This document shows positions 11,358 to 20,432 of a stretch of 64,000 nt of DNA, piece by piece. The notes beneath the pieces are model-generated. The model saw only the letters and a program-made list of their open reading frames with translations. It did no database searches and was not told the DNA's origin. The position numbers were made by a program, and so were the translations under genes. Every line of letters begins with the position of its first letter. The first letter of the stretch is position 1. The stretch lies in the NCBI GenBank assembly GCA_001592805.2, contig CP051140.1, positions 3,659,501-3,723,500 of the forward strand, in the 5' to 3' direction. The stretch comes from Peltaster fructicola. Its lineage: Eukaryota; Ascomycota; Dothideomycetes.

Positions 11358-12603
11358 GGTGGTGGCTGTCAACTGGCAAAGCTCATTAGTCGTGTCCTGA
11401 AGTATGCAGGGGGTTGTGAGTCACACCTGGTCTTGTTGTTGATTCGTGACGGAAGGCGATCTAAACGTCGCTCAATGTGCTGGACAGCAAAATTGGCCGC
11501 AATGGCAGCCGCTCGGCGCTAGCTCGTGCTGATGTTGGTGTTGCAAGTGGTAGACGTAGATGACCGTCGCCTTATGATCAATCGAACTAGGCAGTCGCCA
11601 CAGCTGTCTCCTCTGACGTCGTTGACTTAATGGCTAGCTGCTGAGGAGCTTCGAAAAATCGCTCTTGGGACGGCGTCTGTACGAATGTGTTCCTGAGGGC
11701 GAAAAGTAGTAAGTGAGAGTGGTGGTCGCAAAGGCGATGACAAACTGCAAGCGCAACAGACTTGAGGTCTGACGAGCGCTGTTGCCTGATGGCAGCCCAC
11801 GCTAACGCTGTAAGGTGCATATTGAACCGCGGACCGCTTTGACTGCGCCGCTCCGACGATCTATACTTCTGCCATTTTTTCACGGATAGGTGTACTCAGA
11901 GATGTGTTGGTAGCACGAGTACATTCTTCGAATCGGTGCAGTTCTTCACCAGCGAGTCAAACCAGTATGCTGGTAGCATGTGGGTTATGCGCATGGAGAG
12001 TGCATCGCCAAGGCCTAGACACTGCGGAGACGCCACTCTTGCCTGAGGCCACAACTTCTGCGTCACTGGCTCAATTCATCCACCGGCCAATCAGTCTCCC
12101 CGACTGTGCTGACCAGATACGCATTACCTGATCTTGGCACCAGGAATACGACAGAAGCTCGAGGATGCCTGGCATACGTAACCATCAAGGCACCAGAATT
12201 ACCATCCTAGGATTGATTGCATCTCCCACAGTAGAAATGCAAAGCACGAGCGATCGCGAACCTGAGACGAATGCTTCGCGCCCATATTGAGATGTGACGT
12301 GATCAGCGCCTGCTACTGGCTCAGCATTGCAGCCGTCTGATCGTCTCAAACACCACTACACATTCATCAGTGCAAGCGTGCACATTCCGAGAGCCAGCAG
12401 GTAACAATGACCGCTCGTTCGTAATGTTCTTGGAGCAGTCCCTTTGTCTTCGAGGTAATCCATTGTCACTACATCAATAAGTCCTTTGACCGTCAGTCAC
12501 CCTCTCTTCAAAATCACATCACACTCCTTTGCTATTACACAGACTTCGCAACTCCTTCTGAAACAAAGGATTTCCAGCTTGCAATACCTCGAAAACGGAT
12601 ATA
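11358..12603. other. Long intergenic region between divergent genes
   Basis: The C2H2 gene reads left from one edge and a secreted-protein gene reads right from the other, so both promoters lie here. A 98-residue minus-strand frame at 11587-11883 looks random. The segment just before the secreted gene is rich in TC tracts, common in fungal leaders. No repeat or RNA gene was recognised. Confidence 0.4.
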
Positions 12604-13239
12604 ATGCAGCTATTCGCCATCACTCTCTTCATCACAGCAACGTTTGGAGCAGCACTGCTCAAGCGTGACAATCTCAGTGCGAAGAACCTCGTCACCATCA
12701 GTCCAGCTACAGCATCATGTGGTGATACCAGTGCCGGTGCAGAATGTCGTACGGCCGGTCAAGCAGTCCAGAATATCCTAGGATCATTCTTCATGTTTCG
12801 TATCAGCGACTTCAACACTCAAGCAGCGCTGGTCGCTGTTATGCTCTACGAATCAGGGAACTTCAAATACTCCAAGAACCACTACCCTGGTGTGCCTGGT
12901 CAGGGTACGCGAAACATGCAGTCACCAGAATACAATGCAAAGTATGCCAGCTATCTCTCAACTATCCCAAACAGTGGTATTAGCCCATCGGCTTTCACAA
13001 CGGCACAAGCACAAGGTCCTGCCGCTGTACTTGCTCTTGTGAACACAGATCTGTGGAGCTTTTCAAGTGCAGCCTGGTTCCTAACCACACAATGCAGCCA
13101 AGAGGTCCGCAATGGACTCGCTCAGGGCACACAAGCTGGTTGGTCCAATTACCTAACGCAATGCATTGGAACGCCTGCCACCAATGATCGAACACAAGTA
13201 TGGGACAAAGTGAGGTCCTTGGGCAAGTGGTCAACATAA
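12604..13239 (+). CDS. Small secreted protein of a conserved fungal family, function unknown
   Basis: A single exon of 211 residues. A signal peptide (MQLFAITLFITATFGAALL) is followed by a Lys-Arg pair that could be a Kex2 site (LLKRD). Four cysteines (CGDTSAGAEC near the N-terminus, TTQC and LTQC later) could form two disulfides. The centre has YESGNFKYSKNHYPGVPGQG followed by GTRNMQSPEY, a stretch I recall from many uncharacterised secreted ascomycete proteins; the Glu in a helix before a Gly-rich loop is faintly reminiscent of lysozyme-like folds, but that is speculation. No N-glycosylation or GPI signal stands out. It is probably released to the wall or medium. Confidence 0.8.
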   Translation: MQLFAITLFITATFGAALLKRDNLSAKNLVTISPATASCGDTSAGAECRTAGQAVQNILGSFFMFRISDFNTQAALVAVMLYESGNFKYSKNHYPGVPGQGTRNMQSPEYNAKYASYLSTIPNSGISPSAFTTAQAQGPAAVLALVNTDLWSFSSAAWFLTTQCSQEVRNGLAQGTQAGWSNYLTQCIGTPATNDRTQVWDKVRSLGKWST

Positions 13240-13338
13240 TCATCGATGATCAGGTCGTGCACCTGCAGGACAGGCCGGCACGACACCAAGACGGTGTTCC
13301 AACTCTTATTCTTTAGCATGCGATCGAGTAATGCTTAA

Positions 13339-14337
13339 TCAACATCGGCGTCCGGCATGCACAGGGAAAGGCAGCTTCCTGTGCATCCGCTGCATGATCT
13401 CAACGAAGTCTCGTTCGTCCTCATACTTGACGATGCCATGGCGTACGAAGAAGTCGAGCATGATGACAGCAGAATTGGGCTTGAACTCTCCGCCGAGCAT
13501 CTTCTCCATAACGTCCTTAACAGCCATGAGCTGAAAGTCCTTAACCTCGTCGTCACATGGTCTAGGTACCACATCTGTATCGAGCTCGAGATCATACACA
13601 CAAACGACGTCTGGCAGACACATACCCGGCTCCCAGCCATTCTCGCCTTTTGAGATGCCCATGTATGTCAAAACGCCAGCAGCGATGGTCTTTTGACGCA
13701 CCAGATCGGCTGGCAGTGATGCTTCTTCGGCTGCTTCTCGTATGATGTTCTCGAACGGCGACTCATCTGCAGCCACTCCACCAGCAACAGTCGAATCAAG
13801 CATTCCTTTCCACGTTCCAACATTCTGACTTCGTCTTGGCACCCATATCTTCATCTCGCTATCTGTGCGTGTGTACGCTGTCATATGTGCTCCTCGAGTC
13901 GTGATGCCAAACAGTGACGCCGCAAATCGTTCTAGATGGACTGGGTATGTGCTTCCTGGGATGGCGAACGGCTCGCTATGTCTGCCACCAATACATCTGA
14001 AGGTATCCTTTGCTATAGCGACGGTGATCAGATTAGCGAACGCTGCAGACACGGCGGCAGCAGGATCTTGACCGTCGAACTTCGGCAAAACGTTGATCTT
14101 CTTCTGATTGTGATCGACCTGGAAGAGTGGCGTCCATGGCATATCAGCAACTACATCTGCGTGCATCCATCCATGAGCATGGTCGTCCCGTGGAAGGTAG
14201 AGCTTGTAGTACGCATCCGCGACCTCTTGCGTGTACGGGAAGCTGTGGTCTTTCAGTAGGTGGGCGCGATCGAACGGTTTGTCTCACTTGTCAATGAGCG
14301 CGACCAGGGAAAGAAGCGAATTATGTCCTGCGGACAT
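13339..14337 (-). CDS. Nudix hydrolase (DUF4743/thiamine-pyrophosphokinase-related), in-frame TGA near N-terminus
   Basis: The Nudix box is complete: GGVAADESPFENIIREAAEE fits Gx5Ex7REUxEE and would bind the catalytic metal. Upstream regions HLERFAASLFGITTRGAHMT and YTRTDSEMKIWVPRR are typical of the fungal Nudix family related to the N-terminal half of S. pombe Tnr3, which hydrolyses damaged thiamine diphosphate. An ATG at 14337 starts MSAGHNSLLSLVALIDK, then a TGA (14286-14284), and the same frame continues DKPFDRAHLLKDHSFPYTQE into the family domain. No GT..AG intron of usable length removes the stop in phase. The next ATG is at 14166 (275 residues) and loses part of the N-terminal domain. 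This is a nonsense change, a sequencing error, or a start I misjudge. Confidence 0.75.
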
Positions 14338-14560
14338 GGTGTTCTTGGTGTCCTTTTGCAATTGCTGTAGACTTCACTACCAATGTTTGAAGTGACTCGG
14401 GGTAGAAGTGTGGTTCCAGCAGTAGATTGAGATTACAATGTTATGCGTGGTCAAACAAATCACGTATTGGTATCGAAGAGACAGACAGCAAGACAATGAG
14501 GACATCTGCCGCACCAGCGATGTATTGTGGTATACTACATTTATTCACAATATGTACACT

Positions 14561-15722
14561 TCAGAGAGCACCAGGCACTCCATTCTTCAGCACATCAGGA
14601 TTGTTGATGAACTCCTTGGGCTGACCTTTCACCACACCTCTGTACAGACAGTCTCTAGCAGCTTTTCGTACACCTTCCGCTATGCTCGTTATCGGCTTAT
14701 AGCCAAGCCTCGTCTTTGCCTTTGAGATGTTGAAGTATCGAGTGCAGCAAGTATATGTCGCACGCTGTTGTGTCAAGTTGGGTTCTTTCCGGATCAACCA
14801 GAAGATCCACTCCAGTACGATGGCTAACGTGATTGTAGTGCCTCGGGGTATCACCTGTTTCTCCTGCTCGGCCCTTATGTCCGAGCTCTCGCCAGAGGCT
14901 TCGTGGGAAATCCCAAAAGTATGTAGGTGTGTCGTTGGTGATAATGAAAGCTTCTCCGTCCACCTTCTCGTGATCGAGTGGCGCGGGTTGGCCATTCTTG
15001 ATGCGCTCGTATGTGATCGTCAGAGCCGCAACGGCGAGGTGGTGTGCATGTGCGACATTGCTGATCTCAGTCCAGTCGAAAAGGTTCTCGTTGGATCCGA
15101 GCTGGAATTTGGCCTGTCCTTGATAGTACGCTGTACATATAGGAGGACATGCTTGTATGTCGCCCTCTCCAAACATAGCACTGGGCCTGATTGCAGCCGT
15201 GAGGAAGCTGGGATGTGCTTGTGTTCGGTTGGCTGCGAGGACATATAGCTCTGCTTCAGCTTTCGTTGTCGAGTAGTACTGTGGCTGATCCTTGCCCATG
15301 ATCAACGGATATGTCTCGTCTGCATTGATCAAGTCCGATATTGTGTCGTGAATGACGCTCGCCGAACTTGTGTATACGAACGCCTTCACGCCTGTCTCTT
15401 GCGATGCTCGAACCATGCTCTGTGTTCCCTCAACGTTGACCTTATAGAAGATAGCATCGGAGTGCAAGAAGGAGGGTGGCGAAGCGGTGTGAATGACGGC
15501 ATCTACGTTGAGTGTCTTGAAGAGCGCGAGGAGGCTGTCGTAGTCTGTGATGTCGGCAATCTTGTAGTCGACGTCTGTGAATGGATCTCGTGGCTTCTTG
15601 ATGTCGAGGACTGTGAGTTTGCTGCATACTTTTCGATCTCGTAGCAGCTTGACGATATTATTCCCCAGAAGTCCTGCACCACCTGTCACTAGGACGTGGC
15701 CCAATTGCTTAGTTGTGGCCAT
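14561..15722 (-). CDS. erg26: Erg26-like sterol-4-alpha-carboxylate 3-dehydrogenase, with a frame break
   Basis: An extended short-chain dehydrogenase: the N-terminal VTGGAGLLGNNIV binds NAD and YYSTTKAEAE carries the catalytic Tyr-Lys. The 3-beta-HSD signature continues through FGEGD, VAHAHHLA and TPTYFWDFPRSLWRELG. Erg26 oxidises and decarboxylates 4-alpha-carboxy sterols in the C4-demethylation complex at the ER. After LGHKGRAG, near 14855-14875, the homologous sequence moves to another frame (KQVIPRGTTITLAIVLEW, then SKAKTRLGYKPITSIAEG), including the usual hydrophobic helix and C-terminal domain, ending at 14561. No intron explains the shift. The original frame stays open by chance to 14697. 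Start is MATTKQLG (ATG), not the upstream TTG. It is divergent from palC, 242 bp away. Confidence 0.8.
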
Positions 15723-15964
15723 GATCAAGAGCTTAGGGTTCGTGGTAACGCGAAGGAACGAGACGCGACAGGCTTAGATGTGGAAGCAAGATCGCGGTGG
15801 TGGACGTGAATGATGCGAGCCTTGACTACACTGTCAACACGCCAGGTGCGCGGCGCCGTGTGGTTTGTTGTAATGTCCAATGGCTCGCCTGAGGCCAAGG
15901 ATTATTTGAAGCTCAAAAGCACGAGACCCTGAAACTTTAACCATCGTACGACAACATCACCACT
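15723..15964. promoter_or_regulatory. Divergent erg26-like/palC promoter with two PacC-type hexamers and a CCAAT box
   Basis: GCCAGG at 15841-15846 and GCCAAG at 15894-15899 both fit the PacC consensus GCCARG, on the same strand, and a CCAAT pentamer sits at 15877-15881. The nearer site is about 65 bp from the palC ATG. PacC is the transcription factor activated by the Pal pathway, so feedback is possible. Two matches in 242 bp is only modestly above chance. Confidence 0.4.
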
Positions 15965-17377
15965 ATGCCGTTCCCATTCGAGTTGCCAACCACTGGTTCT
16001 GTGGACTTTAGCACCTCTCTGCGGAGTGAAACACACCCAGCACTGTCATTGACAGCAACCGGTAAGCGTAGTGTGCTCAAAGATGTCTTGAAAAGACACA
16101 AGCGGCGCGCGTTGAAGGACCGCGCAGTCCATCTTCCACTGGTCGCAGACGCGATTCAGGCATACTTGCCATATCTTCTGGCATTAGACGCAACACAGGC
16201 ACAGTACTCTTCTCAGGAACAGCCTCTAGTCGAGCAAGATGGTGCATTCATCACTGAATGGCGCTCGACACTGTCTGCTACCTTGCCTGGTCGCGAAGCA
16301 CCTCGTCCTAGATTGAGTGGACTACATCATGAGCTCGCCTTCACACTTTCAACACTTGCATACACTCGTTCTCTCCAGGCTCGATCGCACCTTCGGGGTC
16401 TCTACGACGGCACTGTACTGACTGGAGAGGCTCGAACAGCAGCGATCGTCTCGGCATCGAAAGACTTGCTCGAGGCAAATAGTGTATACGCTCACTTGCT
16501 GTCTAGGCGTGCTGTATCGACAGCAACGGATGCACCTGTCGATACTCAGCCTGCGACTCTGGCAGCGTTGGCCTCGTTAGCACTTGCAGAAGCCAATCTT
16601 GTCTTCGTTGCCAAGGACGATCCGTATGCTGCGGCTGTGGCAGATGATCGTAACGACGACAACTTCGAGTGGATGTACAAGGCGCCTACTATACCCAAAG
16701 TACGGGCCTCGTTGTACGCTCGTATATGCGTTGCAGCAGCAGAGCACGCCACTCAGGCGCATGGATCCTTCTCAAGGCCTGTCAGCGGCAAGATCAATGA
16801 CGACCTGATCAAGTATACAAATGACCTTCGTCGTACAGCCCGTGCGAAAGCTATCCGTCTTCTGGCAGTGAACGCTGAGGCTTCTGGCAGTACTGGCGAG
16901 GCGTTGGCGTTTCTCAATGGCGCCAAGAGAGAGCTTGGCATCTCTAACGAAGGTAAGCGCAAGGGCTTCAAAGGGTTGAAGCAAAGCTGGCAAGAGCGTA
17001 GAGAGGACCGCAAGCTCGAAAAAGGCGGCGAATGGGGCATGGATGGAGGCCGCCTCGAAGAAGCACGAATCGTGGAAATGCTCGAGACCAAGTGGGACAA
17101 GGAGAACAGCACAGCCAATGTGCAAGTTGTACCTCCTTTCGAGCCTCTGCTACGACAATTGCCGTCAGGACGAGACCCTCATACACTTCAGGTCTGGAGT
17201 CCGCCAGTTCTGGATGCCAACGAACTGGCTAGCATGCGAGCTCCGCCTGAACCTGCAGACTTGTACCAAGCTGAAGAGGACGACAGTGGAGTGGAAGATC
17301 TCTATACTGCCATGCCAAAGTTGTCAGTTGGCGCTTTTCCACAGGCTGATGCTGGACAGAAAGCCCCATACTACTAG
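15965..17377 (+). CDS. palC: pH-response regulator PalC (BRO1 domain)
   Basis: An intronless frame of 470 residues. It begins MPFPFELPTTGSVDF and has the helical BRO1-type body: KRHKRRALKDRAVHLPLVAD, the ELAFTLSTLAYTRSLQAR helix, and PATLAALASLALAEANLVFV. The C-terminal part has the PalC-typical basic helix region (KQSWQERREDRKLEKGGEWG) and VPPFEPLLRQLPSGR. In Aspergillus PalC links the ESCRT-III protein Vps32 to the plasma-membrane Pal complex and is needed for proteolytic activation of PacC at alkaline pH. Length agrees with the family. No membrane segment or signal is seen, as expected for a cytosolic, membrane-recruited protein. It shares a promoter region with the sterol dehydrogenase. 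Confidence 0.93.
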   Translation: MPFPFELPTTGSVDFSTSLRSETHPALSLTATGKRSVLKDVLKRHKRRALKDRAVHLPLVADAIQAYLPYLLALDATQAQYSSQEQPLVEQDGAFITEWRSTLSATLPGREAPRPRLSGLHHELAFTLSTLAYTRSLQARSHLRGLYDGTVLTGEARTAAIVSASKDLLEANSVYAHLLSRRAVSTATDAPVDTQPATLAALASLALAEANLVFVAKDDPYAAAVADDRNDDNFEWMYKAPTIPKVRASLYARICVAAAEHATQAHGSFSRPVSGKINDDLIKYTNDLRRTARAKAIRLLAVNAEASGSTGEALAFLNGAKRELGISNEGKRKGFKGLKQSWQERREDRKLEKGGEWGMDGGRLEEARIVEMLETKWDKENSTANVQVVPPFEPLLRQLPSGRDPHTLQVWSPPVLDANELASMRAPPEPADLYQAEEDDSGVEDLYTAMPKLSVGAFPQADAGQKAPYY

Positions 17378-17473
17378 GGATGAGTTTGATTGTGGTATCC
17401 GGCAAGCATCGAGGAAAGCTTCCAGGGTCTATCTAGGCGTTGGGGAGAAACCGATCACTCAGCATTCATGTAT

Positions 17474-17547
17474 CGATCGTGGCTCCAGAGGGGTTCAACC
17501 GGAGTCCCGACGATCGTGGTTCCAGAGAGGTTCAGGCGAAGTCCCGA
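17474..17547 (+). repeat. Tandem duplication of a 37-bp unit downstream of palC
   Basis: Two abutting copies, 17474-17510 and 17511-17547, both start CGATCGTGG and end AGTCCCGA and differ at five positions, four of them transitions. It lies about 100 bp past the palC stop and may be in the 3' UTR. Each unit contains GGTTCA and an adjacent CGATCG palindrome. Confidence 0.85.
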
Positions 17548-17823
17548 GCATGCTCAAGTTACATGCCTGGACGTGCAGTTTCCGCATGCACATGCATCTG
17601 CATTTGCTACAAAAGCGTCAGCGAATATCTCCACGAACAGCACATACTTGCCACACCCATCACACGCTGTCGGTCCTGCATGGTCTTGATGGCATGTTGC
17701 GACGTCCTGTCGTCGTGGACTATGTGCTTACTTCCACGCTCTGTCTTCTAGAACACCTCCTTGCTCTGATGGATCTCTATTGGTGCTGCCTTCACTTATT
17801 GAGTTCTGAACTTGTACCAACCC

Positions 17824-18534
17824 TCAGTGGCAGCGGATTGTAATGGTTTGTGAGGATTGATATGTCTTGGATGAACATTTTAGCATGAAGCAACATTGCA
17901 TTGTCATCAAACTTACTGCTCTCCGTTTCGGTAGGGGCTTGCATGACCCTGGTGTAGTACTGTATCGACAAGCATTGCACCATAACACCATGCTCGTCCC
18001 TGAAGGACTGTCCTCTTGACTGAAGAGCCTGTTCACCTTTGGTACTGCTGCATCCCATGCGTTTGCAGTAGGATCAATGAGCATATAGGTGGCTTTCCCT
18101 TTGTTGAGCTCACACCACCGGAGCAACTCGCCCTGGTCATTCTTCGTGCCAGAGCTCTGGCGCAAGATCGTATGAAGAGCGGGCAAGCAGGTCTCATGGA
18201 GCTGGCCTCATTGTGATGTCGAAGAATCGGCACATCTTGACAGCAATCACATCTTCGTTCTTGTTCGTCAGTGTGTGGATCTCAACACGGCTGGGCAATG
18301 CAGCGCCAGCGCGTAAGAGCTGATCATCGTTCTTCTCCTTCATAGTGATGGGTGTTGATGTTGTGGAACCTGGTGACAAGGAACGGGTATGTGTGTCGAA
18401 GTATGTGATAGACAGAGTTTTGAAGCAAAGCAATGTGAGCATGGTAGTGAGTAGGTCGTGGTCAGTACGTTCAGGCGATGTTGATAGAATAGATTCCTGA
18501 TGAAGCGATAGACCTCGTCGTAGACGTTTCCCAT
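17824..18534 (-). CDS. Doubtful hypothetical gene, exon structure unresolved
   Basis: Protein-like stretches occur in order but in different frames. ATG at 18534 gives MGNVYDEVYRFIRNLFYQHR. After a possible intron comes KNDDQLLRAGAALPSRVEIH and then VIAVKMCRFFDITM. A one-base step later comes LHETCLPALHTILRQSSGTK and KATYMLIDPTANAWDAAV. A GTACTG donor (after the HRLN codons) and an AAG acceptor keep phase for the first join, but the step after DITM has no intron of usable size. I do not recognise the family. It may be a real gene with a sequence error, a decayed gene, or a chance open region. The end near 17824 is simply the stop of the last frame. Confidence 0.3.
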
Positions 18535-18671
18535 CGCTCTGACAAGGATATCGTTGCACTACAAGCAAGTTGGTGGCTCTCGAGGCTGTTCGAAGCGATA
18601 ATCACCCGTCAGTCAATGACATTGTTATGGGCTCTTTATACTTATATCGATGATTGATTGTATTCTGTTAG

Positions 18672-18677
18672 CACGTG
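18672..18677. promoter_or_regulatory. CACGTG palindrome upstream of 2EXR/F-box-like gene
   Basis: A perfect E-box/Cbf1-type hexamer about 155 bp before the ATG. Matches of this length are common, so the call rests only on position. Confidence 0.25.
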
Positions 18678-18832
18678 CTGCAGTGGTCCGACCCAGTCAC
18701 TGCCTGCTCACATTCCTTCACACTCACCTTTCCTCATACTCACCTTCTTGCTTTCTACACCTCGCTGGCACAACAAAAGACATAACGTCTACCACCACCT
18801 CCATTCTTTACAATACCCTTCGGCTGTCCACG

Positions 18833-19753
18833 ATGAGCAGCAAAACCTCGGAGCCTGAATCACTGCTTGAGCCATCACAAAGCGAAAGCGCCTCGACAGA
18901 CATCATACTCCTTGCCACAGATCGTCAGCATCTCGTTGCGCAAGAGCTGAACCCTACAGAGGGGACGAGAGCAGTCCTCAGCTCCAGTGCGGGTCGTGGC
19001 CTATTCGAAATGTTACCACCAGAGATACGAAACCAGATCTGGGATGACGTTCTGGAGGCTGAGAAACATACCGTCGGTGTGTTCAGATGCAACGTCCTTG
19101 GCAGCAGCTCAGTTCTGATGAAGCTCAATCGCATCTTGCGTGCTGAGACTAGCAACATGTTCTGGCATGGGATCGTCCTGCACCTCGCGCACGATCTTTC
19201 AGATGTTCATCGTAATCGGAGCAAAGCCGCTTGGAAAGCTGTGCCGTTTGAGCGTCAAAAGGACATCGTCGGCGTTGTCTTCACCTTACAAAATGCGTAC
19301 CTTGCCAAATTCATCGGTTTGTACAATCTCGTTATCCTCTTCAGCATCATACCATGGATGACTGAGTCAATAGAGGTGACAGACGAGTCAAAATGGCCAG
19401 AAGTCGCTCGGACTGGCGTCTGTCCAGGTCGCCGCAACAACTCAAAGACATGGCATATCATTATACCTGATGATATTGAGCGTGAACGCCTGTCGTACGG
19501 AGTTCCGTTGCCCTCGTCGACCGAGGTGGTGATGGACATGCGGATAATATGCAGGAAAGAGAATCGTGCTGAACGGTCCTGCTTCACGCACCGCGGTTTT
19601 CGATCGCAGGTCAAGGCCGAGCTGTTTCACGACCTCTTCGACTACAATTTGGTGAACTTCTTTGAGGGGTCCTCCAGCACAAGGCCTTTCTTTGCGTGGC
19701 TGCTAGGCACATGGGACGACGATGTGAATTTATGCTTCGAGAGGCCTCGATGA
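18833..19753 (+). CDS. 2EXR/F-box-like hypothetical protein
   Basis: A single exon of 306 residues starting MSSKTSEPESLLEPSQ. After a low-complexity Ser/Glu N-terminus comes LFEMLPPEIRNQIWDDVLEA (residues ~58-77), the motif that opens 2EXR and F-box-like domains expanded in Dothideomycetes and other ascomycetes. The remainder (LMKLNRILRAETSNMFW, FAWLLGTWDDDVNL) resembles members of these families but shows no catalytic motif. The longest frame extends upstream without ATG support, so the ATG at 18833 is used. The function of such proteins is mostly unknown; a Skp1-adaptor role is possible. Confidence 0.7.
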   Translation: MSSKTSEPESLLEPSQSESASTDIILLATDRQHLVAQELNPTEGTRAVLSSSAGRGLFEMLPPEIRNQIWDDVLEAEKHTVGVFRCNVLGSSSVLMKLNRILRAETSNMFWHGIVLHLAHDLSDVHRNRSKAAWKAVPFERQKDIVGVVFTLQNAYLAKFIGLYNLVILFSIIPWMTESIEVTDESKWPEVARTGVCPGRRNNSKTWHIIIPDDIERERLSYGVPLPSSTEVVMDMRIICRKENRAERSCFTHRGFRSQVKAELFHDLFDYNLVNFFEGSSSTRPFFAWLLGTWDDDVNLCFERPR

Positions 19754-20432
19754 GCTCGATGAGCCATTCATCATATACACCATGAGTCAGCTGATCAGGG
19801 TGCAGCGGGAGTAGCGATATTGCTGCTGCAGAAGGAGGTGTAGCCATGGCAAAAGTGATGTCTAGCTCATCAGAGATACTCCACGTATCATGGGCGCCGT
19901 TCGTCCTGTTCTCCACCATGTGATTAGACTTTGGCCGTTATCATACTGACGCGTATGCTTACTCGATTGGGTTACATCTCCTAGAGCTGGCGTCCGCCTT
20001 ATGGCCATCTTCGAGAAGCTCTTCCTACTGTATCACCCTCTGCGACTCGAAGACATATGCGGCAGGCCAAAGTGGTACGTTATCGCATCTCACGATTCGC
20101 TATTCGCCGTTCTATGCTCGCTATGCCGACCTGACCATAGCACGACATGCACAATCCGTGCTTACGATAAAGCCCCTCCTTATCGCGGCCGATCTTTCGT
20201 GCTTCTGTTGGCGGACAATGCTGCAGTCTGAGCTACCTCTCATGCAAGTACGGGCAAGCAGTGGCCTTGATCGCATGGTTTTAGGTTGCGGCAAGCGAGC
20301 CCAGACGCCTTATCTTGAGGATGTACATGGTGAGGTACAGAAGACCTACATTTGAGTCGGATCACACTTTGCATCTTGCATCTCCCTCCCACCTCCCTCC
20401 CATCATCTCTATCATTGTATGATCTCACTGAC
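19754..20432. other. Intergenic region upstream of the permease gene
   Basis: I see no supported gene. A minus-strand frame beginning at 19919 overlaps the end of the preceding gene and lacks coding character. The 60 bp before the permease ATG are CT-rich (CTCCCTCCCACC), a common fungal leader feature. Confidence 0.4.

Noticed and set aside
11587-11883. A 98-codon minus-strand frame upstream of the C2H2 gene
   Set aside because: Random composition; better explained as promoter or leader sequence.
14566-14880. Programmed ribosomal frameshifting in the Erg26-like gene
   Set aside because: No slippery heptamer or downstream structure is apparent and Erg26 is not known to use it; a sequence error or mutation is simpler.
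17043-17843. A 266-codon plus-strand frame overlapping the palC 3' end and the 37-bp repeat
   Set aside because: It overlaps palC in another frame, and composition is rich in Trp, His and Cys without any domain.
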